NCBI GenBank assembly: GCA_964564105.1
Contig: CAZLZS010000003.1
Coordinates: 1-56,418, forward strand
From: JACOZG01 sp964564105
GTDB lineage: Bacteria; Patescibacteriota; Minisyncoccia; Phycocordibacterales; JACOZG01
Direction: 5' to 3'
Length of the DNA: 56,418 nucleotides
Position 1 is the first letter of the stretch, and the number at the start of each line of letters is the position of its first letter. The notes under the pieces are model-generated. The model made no database searches and was not told where the DNA came from. It saw nothing but the letters and a program-made list of their open reading frames with translations. The position numbers and the translations under genes are program-made. Of this stretch, positions 13,587 through 21,916 are shown piece by piece.

Positions 13587-15495
13587 AAATTGTTTCTTCA
13601 AACAGCGCCGGATCAAGATCTTGTAGGAATTCCGACGGTTGGTTTAGACGAGTTGAGCCGTAAATGGTTCGCGTCTCGGCGTAAGACAGATAGAGTTTGT
13701 CACGGGCGCGGGTGAGCGCCACATAGAAGAGCCGCCGTTCCTCCTCCGGATCGTAATCCGGATCAGCGACCGCGCCAAAACGCTCGTGCGGAAAAAGCGC
13801 CTGCTCCAGGCCGATGACGAAAACACGATTGAATTCCAAACCCTTGGCCGCGTGCACAGTCATTAAATTGACAGCTGGTTGATGGTGGAGATCGAGTGAG
13901 TCTTGGTCAGAGACCAGCGCCACGTCCGCCAGCAAGGTCGCTACGGCTTCCGCCGGCGGCAACTCGTCATATTTCAGAGCCAGAGTTACTAATTCTTGAA
14001 TGTTCTCTAATCGTTCACGATCGCTCGCGCTACCGCTAACCAGCGCCTCACCGAAACCTGAAACGCGAATGAGGTGGCTCAGAACTTTGGATACTGGCTG
14101 AGATTGGGCCAATTCCGCCAATTCGGTTAGGAGTTTCTGAAAGTCATGGAATGCTCGCCTTTGCTTGACTGGCAAATTATCGGCTTGGCCCGAAAGGATT
14201 TTAGCCAACGCCACCTTGCCCAAACCGCGCGCCGGGGCACCCAGCGCCCGCTTCAAGCTCTCAAAATCAGCCGGATTCAGAGCCGCTTTGAGATAAGCCA
14301 AAATATCTTTGATTTCCTGACGTTCAAAAAAGCGCGTGCCGAGCACTCGGTAGGGCACGCCGGCTTTAAGCATCGCCTCTTCCATGACTCGCGACTGAAA
14401 ATTGGCGCGATAGAGCACGGCCATTTTCTCGGGGTGCTCCCCGGCTTCAAGGAGTGTAGCCAGGCGCGCCGCGACGGCCGCGGCCTCCTGCCGTTCGTCA
14501 ACCGCCACAGCCAGATCAATTTTTTCACCATCGGGACGGTTAGTGAAAAGCGTTTTGGCCAGCCGATTCAAATTTTTACTGATGATCTGATTGGCGGCGG
14601 CGAGAATGGCCTTGGTCGAGCGGTAATTTTCTTCAAGGGTAATGATAGTCGCCCCGGGGTAATCGTCGGCAAAACGTCGAAGATGTCGGCAATCCGCTCC
14701 GCGCCAGCTGTAAATGGCTTGATCGAGATCGCCGACGGCACAAATGTTTTGGCGCGGGCCAGCCAAAAGCCGCGCCAATTGGTATTGGATAAAGTTAGTA
14801 TCTTGGTATTCGTCAATCAAAAGGTAGCGCCAGCGCTCGCGATAGCCGGCGAGAATCTCAGGTCGCGTTTCCAACAGGCCGAGCGGCCAGAGCAACAAAT
14901 CGTCAAAATCAAACGCCAGCCGGCGGCGGAGCGCCTGCTCATATCTTTCCCAAACTGGCCGGACCAGCCGGGGCCAAAAACTCGCTGGGCCGTCGTCGAT
15001 GACCGCCTCGACATAACGTTTCAGGGTGATACCCCGGCCCTTTTCCCGCGAGATCAGACGGAGAAATTGGCGGGGTTCAAAACGTTCTGAGTTAAGACCA
15101 GACTCCTTAATGGCGGCCTTAATTAGTCCCAGCGAGTCGTCTTGATCGAGAATGGTGAAATGACGATTGAATCCCAGCGCTTGGGCATTGTCTCGCAAGA
15201 TGCTCGCGCCCAGAGTGTGGAAGGTAGAGACGCTCGGCCCGCCTGGACTAGGCCAGACCGGAACGCGAGCCGAGAGTTTGATTACCCGTTCGAGCATTTC
15301 GCGGGCGGCCTTATTGGTAAAGGTGACAGCCAAAATTTTATGTGGAGCGATACCGCTGGCAATCAGCTGGAAAATTCGGTAAGCAATAGTTCGAGTTTTG
15401 CCGGCGCCAGCGCCGGCGACCACCAGGAGCGGCCCGTCGCGATGAAGCGCGGCGCGGCGCTGGGCCTGATTTAATTCAGTTAGAGCTTGGTGCAT
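13576..15495 (-). CDS. UvrD/PcrA-type DNA helicase
   Basis: This is a superfamily 1A 3'-5' helicase acting in repair and replication restart. The Walker A motif AGAGAGKTRT is near residues 28-37, motif Ia is TFTNKAAREM, motif II is LLIDEYQDTN, motif III is GDLDQAIYSWRGAD, motif IV/V includes TVHAAKGLEF, and the C-terminal YVALTRARD is motif VI. At 639 residues it is somewhat shorter than E. coli UvrD (720) and lacks an extended C-terminal tail. ATG at 15493-15495 has a TAAAAT box 6 nt upstream. It overlaps ksgA, which is downstream. Choosing between uvrD and pcrA needs a phylogeny. Confidence 0.94.
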   Translation of the reverse strand: MHQALTELNQAQRRAALHRDGPLLVVAGAGAGKTRTIAYRIFQLIASGIAPHKILAVTFTNKAAREMLERVIKLSARVPVWPSPGGPSVSTFHTLGASILRDNAQALGFNRHFTILDQDDSLGLIKAAIKESGLNSERFEPRQFLRLISREKGRGITLKRYVEAVIDDGPASFWPRLVRPVWERYEQALRRRLAFDFDDLLLWPLGLLETRPEILAGYRERWRYLLIDEYQDTNFIQYQLARLLAGPRQNICAVGDLDQAIYSWRGADCRHLRRFADDYPGATIITLEENYRSTKAILAAANQIISKNLNRLAKTLFTNRPDGEKIDLAVAVDERQEAAAVAARLATLLEAGEHPEKMAVLYRANFQSRVMEEAMLKAGVPYRVLGTRFFERQEIKDILAYLKAALNPADFESLKRALGAPARGLGKVALAKILSGQADNLPVKQRRAFHDFQKLLTELAELAQSQPVSKVLSHLIRVSGFGEALVSGSASDRERLENIQELVTLALKYDELPPAEAVATLLADVALVSDQDSLDLHHQPAVNLMTVHAAKGLEFNRVFVIGLEQALFPHERFGAVADPDYDPEEERRLFYVALTRARDKLYLSYAETRTIYGSTRLNQPSEFLQDLDPALFEETIYAG

Positions 15496-15787
15496 CGCTT
15501 AATTTTATAGCACAGATTATCCACAGCAACCTCTTTTCTGGCTTTGACCTAAGGCTCTGGTCTGTTAAAATAATAGATAATCTAGAATTGCTGACTGGTT
15601 AAAAAATGGCTCCAGACAGCCATTTTCTGATAGAGACGTTAGACAAATCCCTGAAATCCGGCTTATTTTACCTAAATTTAATCGAAAACGCTTATTCCTA
15701 GTCCTTTTTTCTAAAGGACTTATTATCCTATGGTTAATAAATATCAATCTTACCCACGCTAGTTACTCTTCCCTTAACTCACAAAAT
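15496..15787. other. Intergenic region with a consensus DnaA box and a possible hidden N-terminus
   Basis: It holds the uvrD promoter region and a perfect TTATCCACA at 15517-15525. From 15644 an open frame without ATG, GTG or TTG runs into the M23 peptidase gene and encodes a signal-peptide-like segment (KRLFLVLFSKGLIILWLI). Confidence 0.6.
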
Positions 15788-16642
15788 ATGTTCCTATTGG
15801 GACCAGATTTGGCGCTCGACCCGAACTGGTCGCGCGGCGGCGGCGAAATTACCGTGGTTGACGAGAGCGCCTTAGAACCGGAACTTGGCCCGCTCGGCAC
15901 GGTTAGCGACCTTAAGGATTTACCGACCAGTGACCAAATCAGCATCTATGTGGTGCGGCAGGGCGATACTTTGTCCGAGATCGCTGAAATGTTCAAAGTT
16001 TCGGTCAATACGATTATTTGGGCTAATGATTTGCGTCGGGCGACCGACATCAAAGAAGGCCAGGTGCTCGTGATCTTGCCGATCACCGGTATTCGTCACA
16101 CCGTCGCCAAGGGTGAAACTCTTCAAAGTATCGTCAAGAAATATCGTGGTGATCTCGAAGAAGTTATCCAGTTCAATGGTTTGGAAACTGACGCCGCGCT
16201 AGCGGTCGGCGCGGTCATCATTATTCCTGACGGCGAGCTCAGCGCGCCGGCCGCGGCGGGTCAACCGCGCCTTGTCCGCGGCGGCGGGCCGGAATATGCA
16301 GGTTATTACCTGCGGCCGATTCGCGGCGGCGTTAAAACGCAGGGTCTGCATGGTTATAACGGGGTGGATTTGGCCACGGCCACGGGCGAGCCGATTTACG
16401 CCGCGGCCGCTGGCCGGGTCATCACCAGTCGGGCGAGCGGCTGGAACGGCGGCTACGGCAATTATTTGGCGATTAAGCACGATAATGGCACCCAAACGCT
16501 CTATGCTCACAATCAGAGCAATATCGTTTCGGTAGGGCAATGGGTGGTGCAGGGGCAGGTCATCGGCTATGTCGGTTCGACCGGCAAGTCTACTGGTCCC
16601 CATGTTCATTTCGAGGTCCGCGGGGCCAAGAATCCGTTTTAG
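15788..16642 (+). CDS. LysM and M23 peptidase (cell-wall endopeptidase)
   Basis: This is a probable extracytoplasmic peptidoglycan endopeptidase or activator. Two LysM peptidoglycan-binding modules lie at about residues 55-100 (VVRQGDTLSEIAEMF) and 105-150 (HTVAKGETLQSIV). An M23 metallopeptidase domain follows (about 180-284) with GLHGYNGVDLA (zinc His and Asp), LYAHNQS and the HVHFEV motif. The first usable ATG gives no signal peptide. The frame stays open upstream to a TAG at 15641-15643 and encodes a positively charged, hydrophobic signal-like segment, so the real start may be upstream at a rare codon such as ATT, or the gene may be frameshifted. Catalytic residues look intact. Confidence 0.9.
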   Translation: MFLLGPDLALDPNWSRGGGEITVVDESALEPELGPLGTVSDLKDLPTSDQISIYVVRQGDTLSEIAEMFKVSVNTIIWANDLRRATDIKEGQVLVILPITGIRHTVAKGETLQSIVKKYRGDLEEVIQFNGLETDAALAVGAVIIIPDGELSAPAAAGQPRLVRGGGPEYAGYYLRPIRGGVKTQGLHGYNGVDLATATGEPIYAAAAGRVITSRASGWNGGYGNYLAIKHDNGTQTLYAHNQSNIVSVGQWVVQGQVIGYVGSTGKSTGPHVHFEVRGAKNPF

Positions 16643-16706
16643 ATAAAACGATCTAGATAATACCCCCCCCGGCGCGCCCCACCAGAGGCGAGTCTCGTTC
16701 GTGATA

Positions 16707-16727
16707 CTGGGAGGCAACGCCTCCCAG
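16707..16727. repeat. 9-bp palindrome CTGGGAGGC/GCCTCCCAG
   Basis: A perfect inverted repeat with an AAC loop lies between the convergent M23 and hydrolase genes. No T-run follows directly on either strand, so it resembles the other palindromic elements in this window more than a classical terminator. Confidence 0.8.
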
Positions 16728-16736
16728 CAATACTCC

Positions 16737-17306
16737 CTATTTTATGACTTCTAAGACACCGGGTAATTCGGTTACCCCGTCACTGCCGCTGAAGTGGCCG
16801 CGGTTGTGCTCGACGATGATTTTTGCTCCCAGTTCGTCTCCGAAAATCCGTTTGTTCTCTTCCGTGAGGCGAGTAAATTTATCGTTATCAGAAAAAATCG
16901 CCGTAAATTTTTTGGCTTGCTGTTTTACTTTGGATAGATTAATTGGCGTCTCGATCCACGGCTTAGCAATAATTAATTCTTCTGGCGACAGATCGCCATC
17001 AAGGCGATTTATCCAACCGGCCACAAGCACTATACCGCCGGCGACTTGATTATCAGGCAAGCTTTCTAAAAATCGCAGAATGGTTTGGCAGCCAATGCTA
17101 TGGCCGACGAAAAAAGTGTTTTCATCAACCTCGCCGACTGTGGCCGTTAAATGGGCGAGCCAAGTGTCAATTTTTGGCTCGGCTGATTCGGGCATCGCCG
17201 GCACGGTGACTTGGAAACCTTTTTTCTTTAACTCCCGTTTCAGCCACGGGAACCAACCTTCCGCCGGATAACCGTCCCAACCGTGGATGATAAAAACTCG
17301 TTTCAT
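16737..17306 (-). CDS. RBBP9/YdeN-type alpha/beta hydrolase
   Basis: This is a small serine hydrolase of unknown substrate. The 189-residue protein begins FIIHGWDGYPAEGWFPWL, typical of the RBBP9/YdeN group, with the nucleophile elbow GHSIGC (Ser near residue 70), an acid residue probably in the FSDNDKFT segment (near 138) and the catalytic His in EHNRGHFSG (near 165). No signal peptide or membrane segment is seen. Its start codon overlaps the stop of the MazF-like toxin by 4 nt (ATGA), so translation is probably coupled and the three genes form one operon. Why a hydrolase is tied to a toxin-antitoxin pair is not clear. Confidence 0.87.
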   Translation of the reverse strand: MKRVFIIHGWDGYPAEGWFPWLKRELKKKGFQVTVPAMPESAEPKIDTWLAHLTATVGEVDENTFFVGHSIGCQTILRFLESLPDNQVAGGIVLVAGWINRLDGDLSPEELIIAKPWIETPINLSKVKQQAKKFTAIFSDNDKFTRLTEENKRIFGDELGAKIIVEHNRGHFSGSDGVTELPGVLEVIK

Positions 17307-17626
17307 TGAAATAATTGTTTGATCATACCCATTATTTTTTGAAGTGCTGGTTTCTCTGTCACACCGATGGCTTTGATCAGTCGCCTTTTATCAATCGAAC
17401 GAAGATGAAAAACTAATGCGACGGAATCAACATTCAATCCATTCCGTTTTGTTGGCTCAATCTGGATGGTATAATGGAATCGCAGGGCCTTCAGGTTGGC
17501 AGTTAGAGGAACGACCAGAGCTAGACTCGTCGGTGTGTCGGTCAAAATAATTGCCGGGCGTAATCCCTGCTGTTCATGCCCGGCTGTTTCGTCTAGTTGA
17601 ACCAGCCAAATTTCCCCGCGCTTCAT
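17303..17626 (-). CDS. MazF/PemK-type endoribonuclease toxin
   Basis: MazF toxins cleave mRNA at short specific sequences and stop growth when their antitoxin is lost. The 107-residue product has the family start KRGEIWLVQLDE, the RPAIILTD strand, PLTANLKALR, and the conserved DSVALVFHLRSIDKRRL core containing the catalytic Arg/Ser area. It overlaps the antitoxin gene upstream by 4 nt (17623-17626) and the hydrolase downstream by 4 nt, giving a tight operon antitoxin-toxin-hydrolase. Confidence 0.92.
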   Translation of the reverse strand: MKRGEIWLVQLDETAGHEQQGLRPAIILTDTPTSLALVVPLTANLKALRFHYTIQIEPTKRNGLNVDSVALVFHLRSIDKRRLIKAIGVTEKPALQKIMGMIKQLFQ

Positions 17627-17826
17627 GAGATTCGTTCCACCGCGGCCAGAGCCTCGTTGGCAAGCTTATCCCAAGCCGCTAACTCGTTTTTTAAATCTAG
17701 ATAAGGACTAAGATTATCAAGATAAAGAGTGACGGCATTATTGACCAACTCAGCCTTTTTAACCCCGAGTCTTTTCGAAGCCAGTTTTATTTTGGTATTC
17801 AGATTGTTTGATAATTTTGTTAGCAT
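17623..17826 (-). CDS. Ribbon-helix-helix antitoxin
   Basis: This is the probable partner of the MazF-like toxin. The 67-residue protein has the pattern of a short N-terminal strand (LSNNLNTKIKLASKRLG) and two helices (KKAELVNNAVTLYLDNL) typical of RHH DNA-binding proteins, followed by an acidic C-terminal tail that would wrap the toxin. It likely represses its own operon. ATG is at 17824-17826. The divergent promoter at 17852-17880 lies just upstream. Confidence 0.82.
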   Translation of the reverse strand: MLTKLSNNLNTKIKLASKRLGVKKAELVNNAVTLYLDNLSPYLDLKNELAAWDKLANEALAAVERIS

Positions 17827-17851
17827 ACCTAAAAGCTATCATTAATAGCAC

Positions 17852-17880
17852 TTGTTTTCAAGGTCCTCCACAGGTATAAT
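17852..17880 (+). promoter_or_regulatory. Promoter TTGTTT-17-TATAAT
   Basis: A good plus-strand promoter upstream of the 62-residue membrane protein gene. It borders the divergent toxin-antitoxin operon, whose RHH antitoxin may bind nearby. Confidence 0.6.
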
Positions 17881-17915
17881 TATCAATCAGTCCCCTAACT
17901 CGTTATGCGCCGGCG

Positions 17916-18104
17916 TTGGATAAAACGGGCAAACTAATCCCCCTTAACGAGCTCAGCGACGAAGCGCAAAAGTACATCGCCGAACATCCAACCACACCGC
18001 AGGCGACTACCTTATCCGAGATTATTCGAGTAATAACAGACGGCATTTACTCCGCTATTATATTCTGGCTCGTCTACCTTATCTTTCGAAAGAAAAACTG
18101 GTGA
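17916..18104 (+). CDS. Small membrane protein, 62 aa
   Basis: I do not recognise the family. From the TTG at 17916 the product has a polar N-terminus (KLIPLNELSDEAQKYIAEHP) and one C-terminal membrane helix (about residues 40-58, YSAIIFWLVYLIF) ending in basic residues, as expected for a tail-anchored protein. A promoter with perfect TATAAT lies upstream. An ATG at 17905 is in another frame and gives only ten residues. The start is therefore uncertain but coding is plausible. Confidence 0.5.
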   Translation: MDKTGKLIPLNELSDEAQKYIAEHPTTPQATTLSEIIRVITDGIYSAIIFWLVYLIFRKKNW

Positions 18105-18124
18105 AGGCTGAAGTTCAGTTTTAG
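18093..18124. terminator. Possible bidirectional terminator
   Basis: AAAACTG and CAGTTTT form the outer stem of an imperfect hairpin between the convergent small membrane protein and comM. T-rich ends occur on both strands. The stem is weak. Confidence 0.4.
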
Positions 18125-18126
18125 TT

Positions 18127-19695
18127 TCACGAATTATTTTTGGGTCGGTATTGGAGGGCTTCCAAAAGATGCGGTTCGGCAATGATTTCGGCTTCAGTGA
18201 GATCGGCGATGGTGCGGGCGAGTTTGATAACACGATGATAGGCCCGGGCCGAGAGATCCAACCGTCGGGCCGATTCGTTTAAAAGTTTTAAGCACTCGAC
18301 TGAGAGCGGGGCGTAGAATTTTAATTCGCGCACGCCCATTTGACTATTCAATTTGAGGCCGCTTTTCGCCCCGCGGAACCGTTCGGCTTGAATGGCGCGC
18401 GCCCTGACCACTCGCGCCCGGACCACCTCTGAACCTTCCTCATTGGGCCCGCCGTTACCCGATAATTTTTCCGGATCAATTTGCGGCACTTCGAGCCAGA
18501 GATCAATCCGATCAACAATCGGGCCGGAAAGTTTACGTTGGTAGCGCATGAGCGCGCCGGGATTGCAAATACACTCTCGGCCGCGCAATCCCCGGTTGCC
18601 GCAGGGGCAATAATTCATCGTGGCCACGAGCAGAAAATTGGCCGGAAACGACATGGTGCCCTTAGCTCGGGCAATACTCACGACCCGGTCTTCGAGTGGT
18701 TGACGGAGCGATTCGATCACCCGCTTATCGAATTCCGGAAATTCATCCAAGAACAGCACCCCGCGGTGGGCCAGGGTGATCTCGCCAGGTTTGGGCGTTG
18801 ACCCGCCGCCGACAAGCGCGATGTACGAAGCGGTATGGTGCGGAGCGCGGAACACCGGGCGGGTGATGAGGTCGCCGACGAGCGCGCCGGCGGCGGAATG
18901 GATGCCGGTAACCTCCAAGATCTCGTCAAAGGAGAGGGGTGGCAGGATGCTCGACAGGGCCCGAGCCAGCATAGTTTTGCCCGTGCCCGGTGGGCCGAAC
19001 ATGGCGATATTATGACCACCAGCCGCCGCGATCTCCAAACCGCGTTTAGCCGTAATTTGACTCTTAATGTCCGCCAAGTCAATGAGGTGTTCCCGTGTTT
19101 CGTATTCGATCTCAGTCGGGTCCTGCTCGGTCAACCGTTCGATTTTGACGCGGTGGAACTCTTCATCTGATCGCGGATCGAGATAGTTAACCAATTGACG
19201 TAAACTTTTCACGCCGAAAATCTTCGGGCCGCGGATGAGCGCCGCTTCCCGGGCGTTCGGCGATGGCAGATAGATCTCGCGGAACCCGCTCGAGACTAAT
19301 TTCCGGACCAGAAGCAGCACGCCTCGGATTGGCCGGAGCTCGCCGTTTAGAGCGAGCTCCCCGAGGAAAGCGCTGGGGACGGCTTGGTCGGTGGCAAATT
19401 TGACTTCCCCAGACGCTAAAAGATAAGCCAGAGCAATCGCCAGATCAAAACCCGATCCCTCTTTTTTTAAATCCGCCGGCGCGAGCGCCACGATTATTTT
19501 CCGGTTGCCTTTTTGCGGTGAGGCAAAGCCGGAATTCTTAATCGCCGCCGCGATCCGGTCGCGGGCTTCTTCGACCGCCTGATCCGGCAAGCCGACGATG
19601 GCAAAGGAATGGAGGCCACGGCCGATGTCAATCTCCACCTCCACGATGTCGGGCCGGAGTCCGACCACTTGGGCGGCATAAACTTTAGCGAGCAT
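18127..19695 (-). CDS. comM: ComM/YifB-family AAA+ ATPase (Mg-chelatase-like)
   Basis: ComM is a hexameric helicase that promotes branch migration during natural transformation. The 522-residue protein has the N-terminal ChlI-like domain (VGLPDQAVEEARDRI), an AAA+ core with Walker A GPPGTGKTML (near residue 233), Walker B LFLDEFPEF, a zinc-type cysteine cluster (CPCGNRG...CIC) and the C-terminal Mg_chelatase_C domain ending at ALQYRPK. Length is normal. With comEC in the same window this supports a competence capability. ATG is at 19693-19695, only a few nt after the DksA-like gene on the same strand. Confidence 0.94.
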   Translation of the reverse strand: MLAKVYAAQVVGLRPDIVEVEIDIGRGLHSFAIVGLPDQAVEEARDRIAAAIKNSGFASPQKGNRKIIVALAPADLKKEGSGFDLAIALAYLLASGEVKFATDQAVPSAFLGELALNGELRPIRGVLLLVRKLVSSGFREIYLPSPNAREAALIRGPKIFGVKSLRQLVNYLDPRSDEEFHRVKIERLTEQDPTEIEYETREHLIDLADIKSQITAKRGLEIAAAGGHNIAMFGPPGTGKTMLARALSSILPPLSFDEILEVTGIHSAAGALVGDLITRPVFRAPHHTASYIALVGGGSTPKPGEITLAHRGVLFLDEFPEFDKRVIESLRQPLEDRVVSIARAKGTMSFPANFLLVATMNYCPCGNRGLRGRECICNPGALMRYQRKLSGPIVDRIDLWLEVPQIDPEKLSGNGGPNEEGSEVVRARVVRARAIQAERFRGAKSGLKLNSQMGVRELKFYAPLSVECLKLLNESARRLDLSARAYHRVIKLARTIADLTEAEIIAEPHLLEALQYRPKNNS

Positions 19696-19699
19696 TAAG

Positions 19700-20074
19700 T
19701 CAACGGGGTCTCCCTTGTTCTAAATGTTGTTTGCAGGTCGCGGCCGCCGGGCTGGCCTCGAGCCGCTCACGTTCAATCGGCTTTTGGCAGACCGCGCAGA
19801 AACCGTAACTGGCCTGACTGATTTGCTCGAGCGCGGCCCGGATGTCGTGGAGACGAATTTCCAGCGGCCCGACCGTGGCGGCGCGATCATCCAGTTCTTC
19901 GAGCCGATCCGCGACTTCGTCGCGGAAAGTGGTCTCGTCCGACTCGGCCGGCACCGCTTCCCAATCATTAGGATTCTTAGGATTAATACGGGCGATGCCG
20001 CCGAGTGCCTCCTCGAGCGCCGCTTTCTCGGTCTCGAGTTTTTTCCGGAAATAATCCAGATCCGCTTTTTCCAT
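19700..20074 (-). CDS. DksA/TraR-type zinc-finger protein
   Basis: Proteins of this family bind the RNA polymerase secondary channel or act as zinc-containing regulators. The product has a long coiled-coil N-terminal region (about 1-90, rich in Glu and Leu) and a C4-type finger at the end: CAVC, then CKQH 17 residues later, so the fourth ligand appears to be His. The start is taken at ATG 20072-20074 (124 residues): the -10 TACAAT on the minus strand ends at 20082 and overlaps an earlier ATG (20083), so transcription should begin at the second ATG. The promoter sits at the end of an inverted-repeat element (20087-20155). Confidence 0.85.
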   Translation of the reverse strand: MEKADLDYFRKKLETEKAALEEALGGIARINPKNPNDWEAVPAESDETTFRDEVADRLEELDDRAATVGPLEIRLHDIRAALEQISQASYGFCAVCQKPIERERLEASPAAATCKQHLEQGRPR

Positions 20075-20081
20075 TGGGCGC

Positions 20082-20155
20082 ATTGTATCCCGTTAGAAAA
20101 TCAAATAAAACTTGAATTTCATCATGAATTATAGTCTGTTATTTTCTAACGGGAT
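20082..20155 (-). promoter_or_regulatory. Promoter-linked inverted repeat, CCCGTTAGAA family
   Basis: The 15-bp arms ATCCCGTTAGAAAAT (20087-20101) and its complement (20141-20155) are 39 nt apart. On the minus strand the arm nearest the gene runs into the -10 TACAAT (20087-20082), which is 7 nt from the ATG at 20074. The same architecture recurs at 38433-38515 on the plus strand. Confidence 0.75.
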
Positions 20156-20199
20156 TGTAACAAATCCTTTTAGTTTGGCAATCGAGTGTTAACCCAGTC

Positions 20200-21396
20200 C
20201 TAACGGATCGCCCGGCGGCGATTCAAAATTTCCCCGAGAGCGTTTTCATTTTCAGCGGCGGCGATGGTTGCTTGGTCAAGAAACCCATAAAGCAGAATTG
20301 TTTTGCCGTCTTGTTTGATCTGGCGCGTCTCCAGATTGTTAATTAGCCGGTCGGCGAAAATCGAAGTGGTAGCGGTCGGTGCCAGCGCCGTCCGGCCAGT
20401 GAGCTGGTAGAAAAGATTGACCAATAATTTCTCGTTTTGCCGGAGAGTGCTAAAACTCGTTTCATAGCTTTTGGTTTTTAGCAGGAGAAAGGCGCTGGGG
20501 CTATCTATGCCGTCATAACGGCCGAGTAAAAATTTTGGCTCCAGCGACTGGATTAATTTTTCCGGCGGACTGATCGACAGTTGCTCGAGCCACGGTTTTA
20601 AAGCCAGCGGTCGCTCGGCGTCTGTCGGAACGAGCCGTGTGACCCGGCCGGCGGTCACCGCTCCATCATTTAGCGCTTGGCGGAGTTTAATCACCAAAAC
20701 CTCACGGTTCTGGTCCTGCTTAATTTCTATCTGTTCATCAGTGAAGAGAAAGGGTTGTTCGTCCGGAGCAACGATCATCCCGCCGGCCGGCGGCGGTGGT
20801 GGTGGCCAATAAATATAGACCAAGGCCGCTCCACCGAGAAGGAACAAGACCAGAGCGAAAATGGCTAACCAACCGCGATGGGATTTTGGCGCCTTGGCGC
20901 TTGGGCCGAACTTCGTCGGTTCCCGTCCCTGGTCGCGGATGATCGCTTGCGTCAAGGTGGCTCCAGCGGCGGCGGCTTGAGCCAGATCAGTTTTAAGAGT
21001 GCGGATTGGGCTCATTTCGATCGGACTGGCTTTTAGACGGACGATTGTTTGACTAGTGACTTCGGCTTTCCGTTGGCGCGCGGTTGACTCAGCCGCGGCT
21101 TGAACCGCCCGCTGCCGCTCGGCGGCCACGGCGGATTGAGCCGCTTGCCGCTCAGTTCCTTTTTTCTCTTCTTCAGCCAGTCTGGCCGCCACGACTGCCG
21201 CGGCGGCGGCCCGGCGGACAGTTTCGGCCGCTTGCCGCTTGCTTCGTCGCTCACTACCCTCCATAGCTAACTGCGCCTCTTCCCTCCGGCGCCGCAGAAT
21301 CTCTCCCTCGGCCTCCCGTTTCTTCTGCCAAACCTCGCCTTCCATGGCCCGTCTGGCCTCGGCCCGACGGGCCTCTACTAAAATGGTTTCAGACAT
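20200..21396 (-). CDS. Membrane protein with basic coiled-coil N-terminus
   Basis: I do not recognise the family. From ATG at 21394-21396 the product has 398 residues. A long charged helical N-terminal region (about 1-145) contains two copies of the motif A-M-E-G followed by a basic/acidic helix. One membrane helix follows at about residues 170-192 (LAIFALVLFLLGGAALVYIY), then a Pro run and a folded C-terminal domain of about 200 residues (EVLVIKLRQALNDG, FLLLKTKSYETSF). The longer upstream reading adds an Arg-rich stretch that overlaps the neighbouring coiled-coil gene in another frame and is rejected. The start overlaps that gene by 8 nt. The two share the AMEG motif and probably work together. 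Confidence 0.75.
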   Translation of the reverse strand: MSETILVEARRAEARRAMEGEVWQKKREAEGEILRRRREEAQLAMEGSERRSKRQAAETVRRAAAAAVVAARLAEEEKKGTERQAAQSAVAAERQRAVQAAAESTARQRKAEVTSQTIVRLKASPIEMSPIRTLKTDLAQAAAAGATLTQAIIRDQGREPTKFGPSAKAPKSHRGWLAIFALVLFLLGGAALVYIYWPPPPPPAGGMIVAPDEQPFLFTDEQIEIKQDQNREVLVIKLRQALNDGAVTAGRVTRLVPTDAERPLALKPWLEQLSISPPEKLIQSLEPKFLLGRYDGIDSPSAFLLLKTKSYETSFSTLRQNEKLLVNLFYQLTGRTALAPTATTSIFADRLINNLETRQIKQDGKTILLYGFLDQATIAAAENENALGEILNRRRAIR

Positions 21397-21889
21397 GAAG
21401 GGCCGCCGCCTGTTTTTTGGCCTCGTCTTCTTCGTCCAACCGGGCACGGTACTTAACGGTGTTGGCCTCAATCGCGCTCTCGATCTGCCAAATTTTCTCT
21501 TGGAGCACCCACTTTTCTTTCTCCGCCGCCTGTCTTGTCTCTTGAATGATTTGACGTTTCCTCTCAACCTCTTGTTTGTCTTTGACCAGGGCGGTTTTTG
21601 CCTCGTCGAGCTCGAGTTTGGCCTCAGCTTCCTCGGCCTGTCTTTCCCGTTCGAGAATGGGCGCCAGTTTCTCGCGGACGATCTTTCGTTGATCGTCCAA
21701 CCGGACCCATTCGATCTCCAGAGTCTCTTTTTGTTTATCTAGGTTCGCGAGCAATTGTTCAAGTCTGCTTTGTTCGGCCGCGTTTTGCCGCTCGCGAGTT
21801 TCACGCTCGCGTTTGGCGGTCCACTCCGGCCCTTCCATAGCAGTTCTGGCTTCGAGCCGTTTTATCTCCAGGGGGTCTTCCGGACTCAT
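21389..21889 (-). CDS. Cytosolic coiled-coil protein
   Basis: I do not recognise the family. The 166-residue protein is almost entirely predicted coiled coil, rich in Glu, Lys, Arg, Gln and Ala. It opens with EARTAMEGPEW, closely similar to EARRAMEGEVW in the following membrane protein. A TATAAT box 8 nt before the ATG at 21887-21889 suggests a near-leaderless operon start. Overlap with the next gene implies translational coupling. A structural or scaffolding role at the membrane is possible. Confidence 0.72.
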   Translation of the reverse strand: MSPEDPLEIKRLEARTAMEGPEWTAKRERETRERQNAAEQSRLEQLLANLDKQKETLEIEWVRLDDQRKIVREKLAPILERERQAEEAEAKLELDEAKTALVKDKQEVERKRQIIQETRQAAEKEKWVLQEKIWQIESAIEANTVKYRARLDEEDEAKKQAAALHV

Positions 21890-21916
21890 TAGGGTTAATT
21901 ATACTAAATTTAAAAT

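Noticed and set aside
13587..13616. Longer ksgA start (TTG 13616)
   Set aside because: The extra residues do not fit the family; ATG 13586 gives the standard start.
14146..15090. 314-residue plus-strand ORF opposite the UvrD/PcrA helicase
   Set aside because: It is an antisense shadow of a helicase with all motifs intact.
21397..21567. N-terminal extension of the 20200 membrane protein
   Set aside because: The extra Arg-rich segment is an out-of-frame reading of the overlapping coiled-coil gene; ATG 21396 gives the AMEG motif near the start, as in its neighbour.
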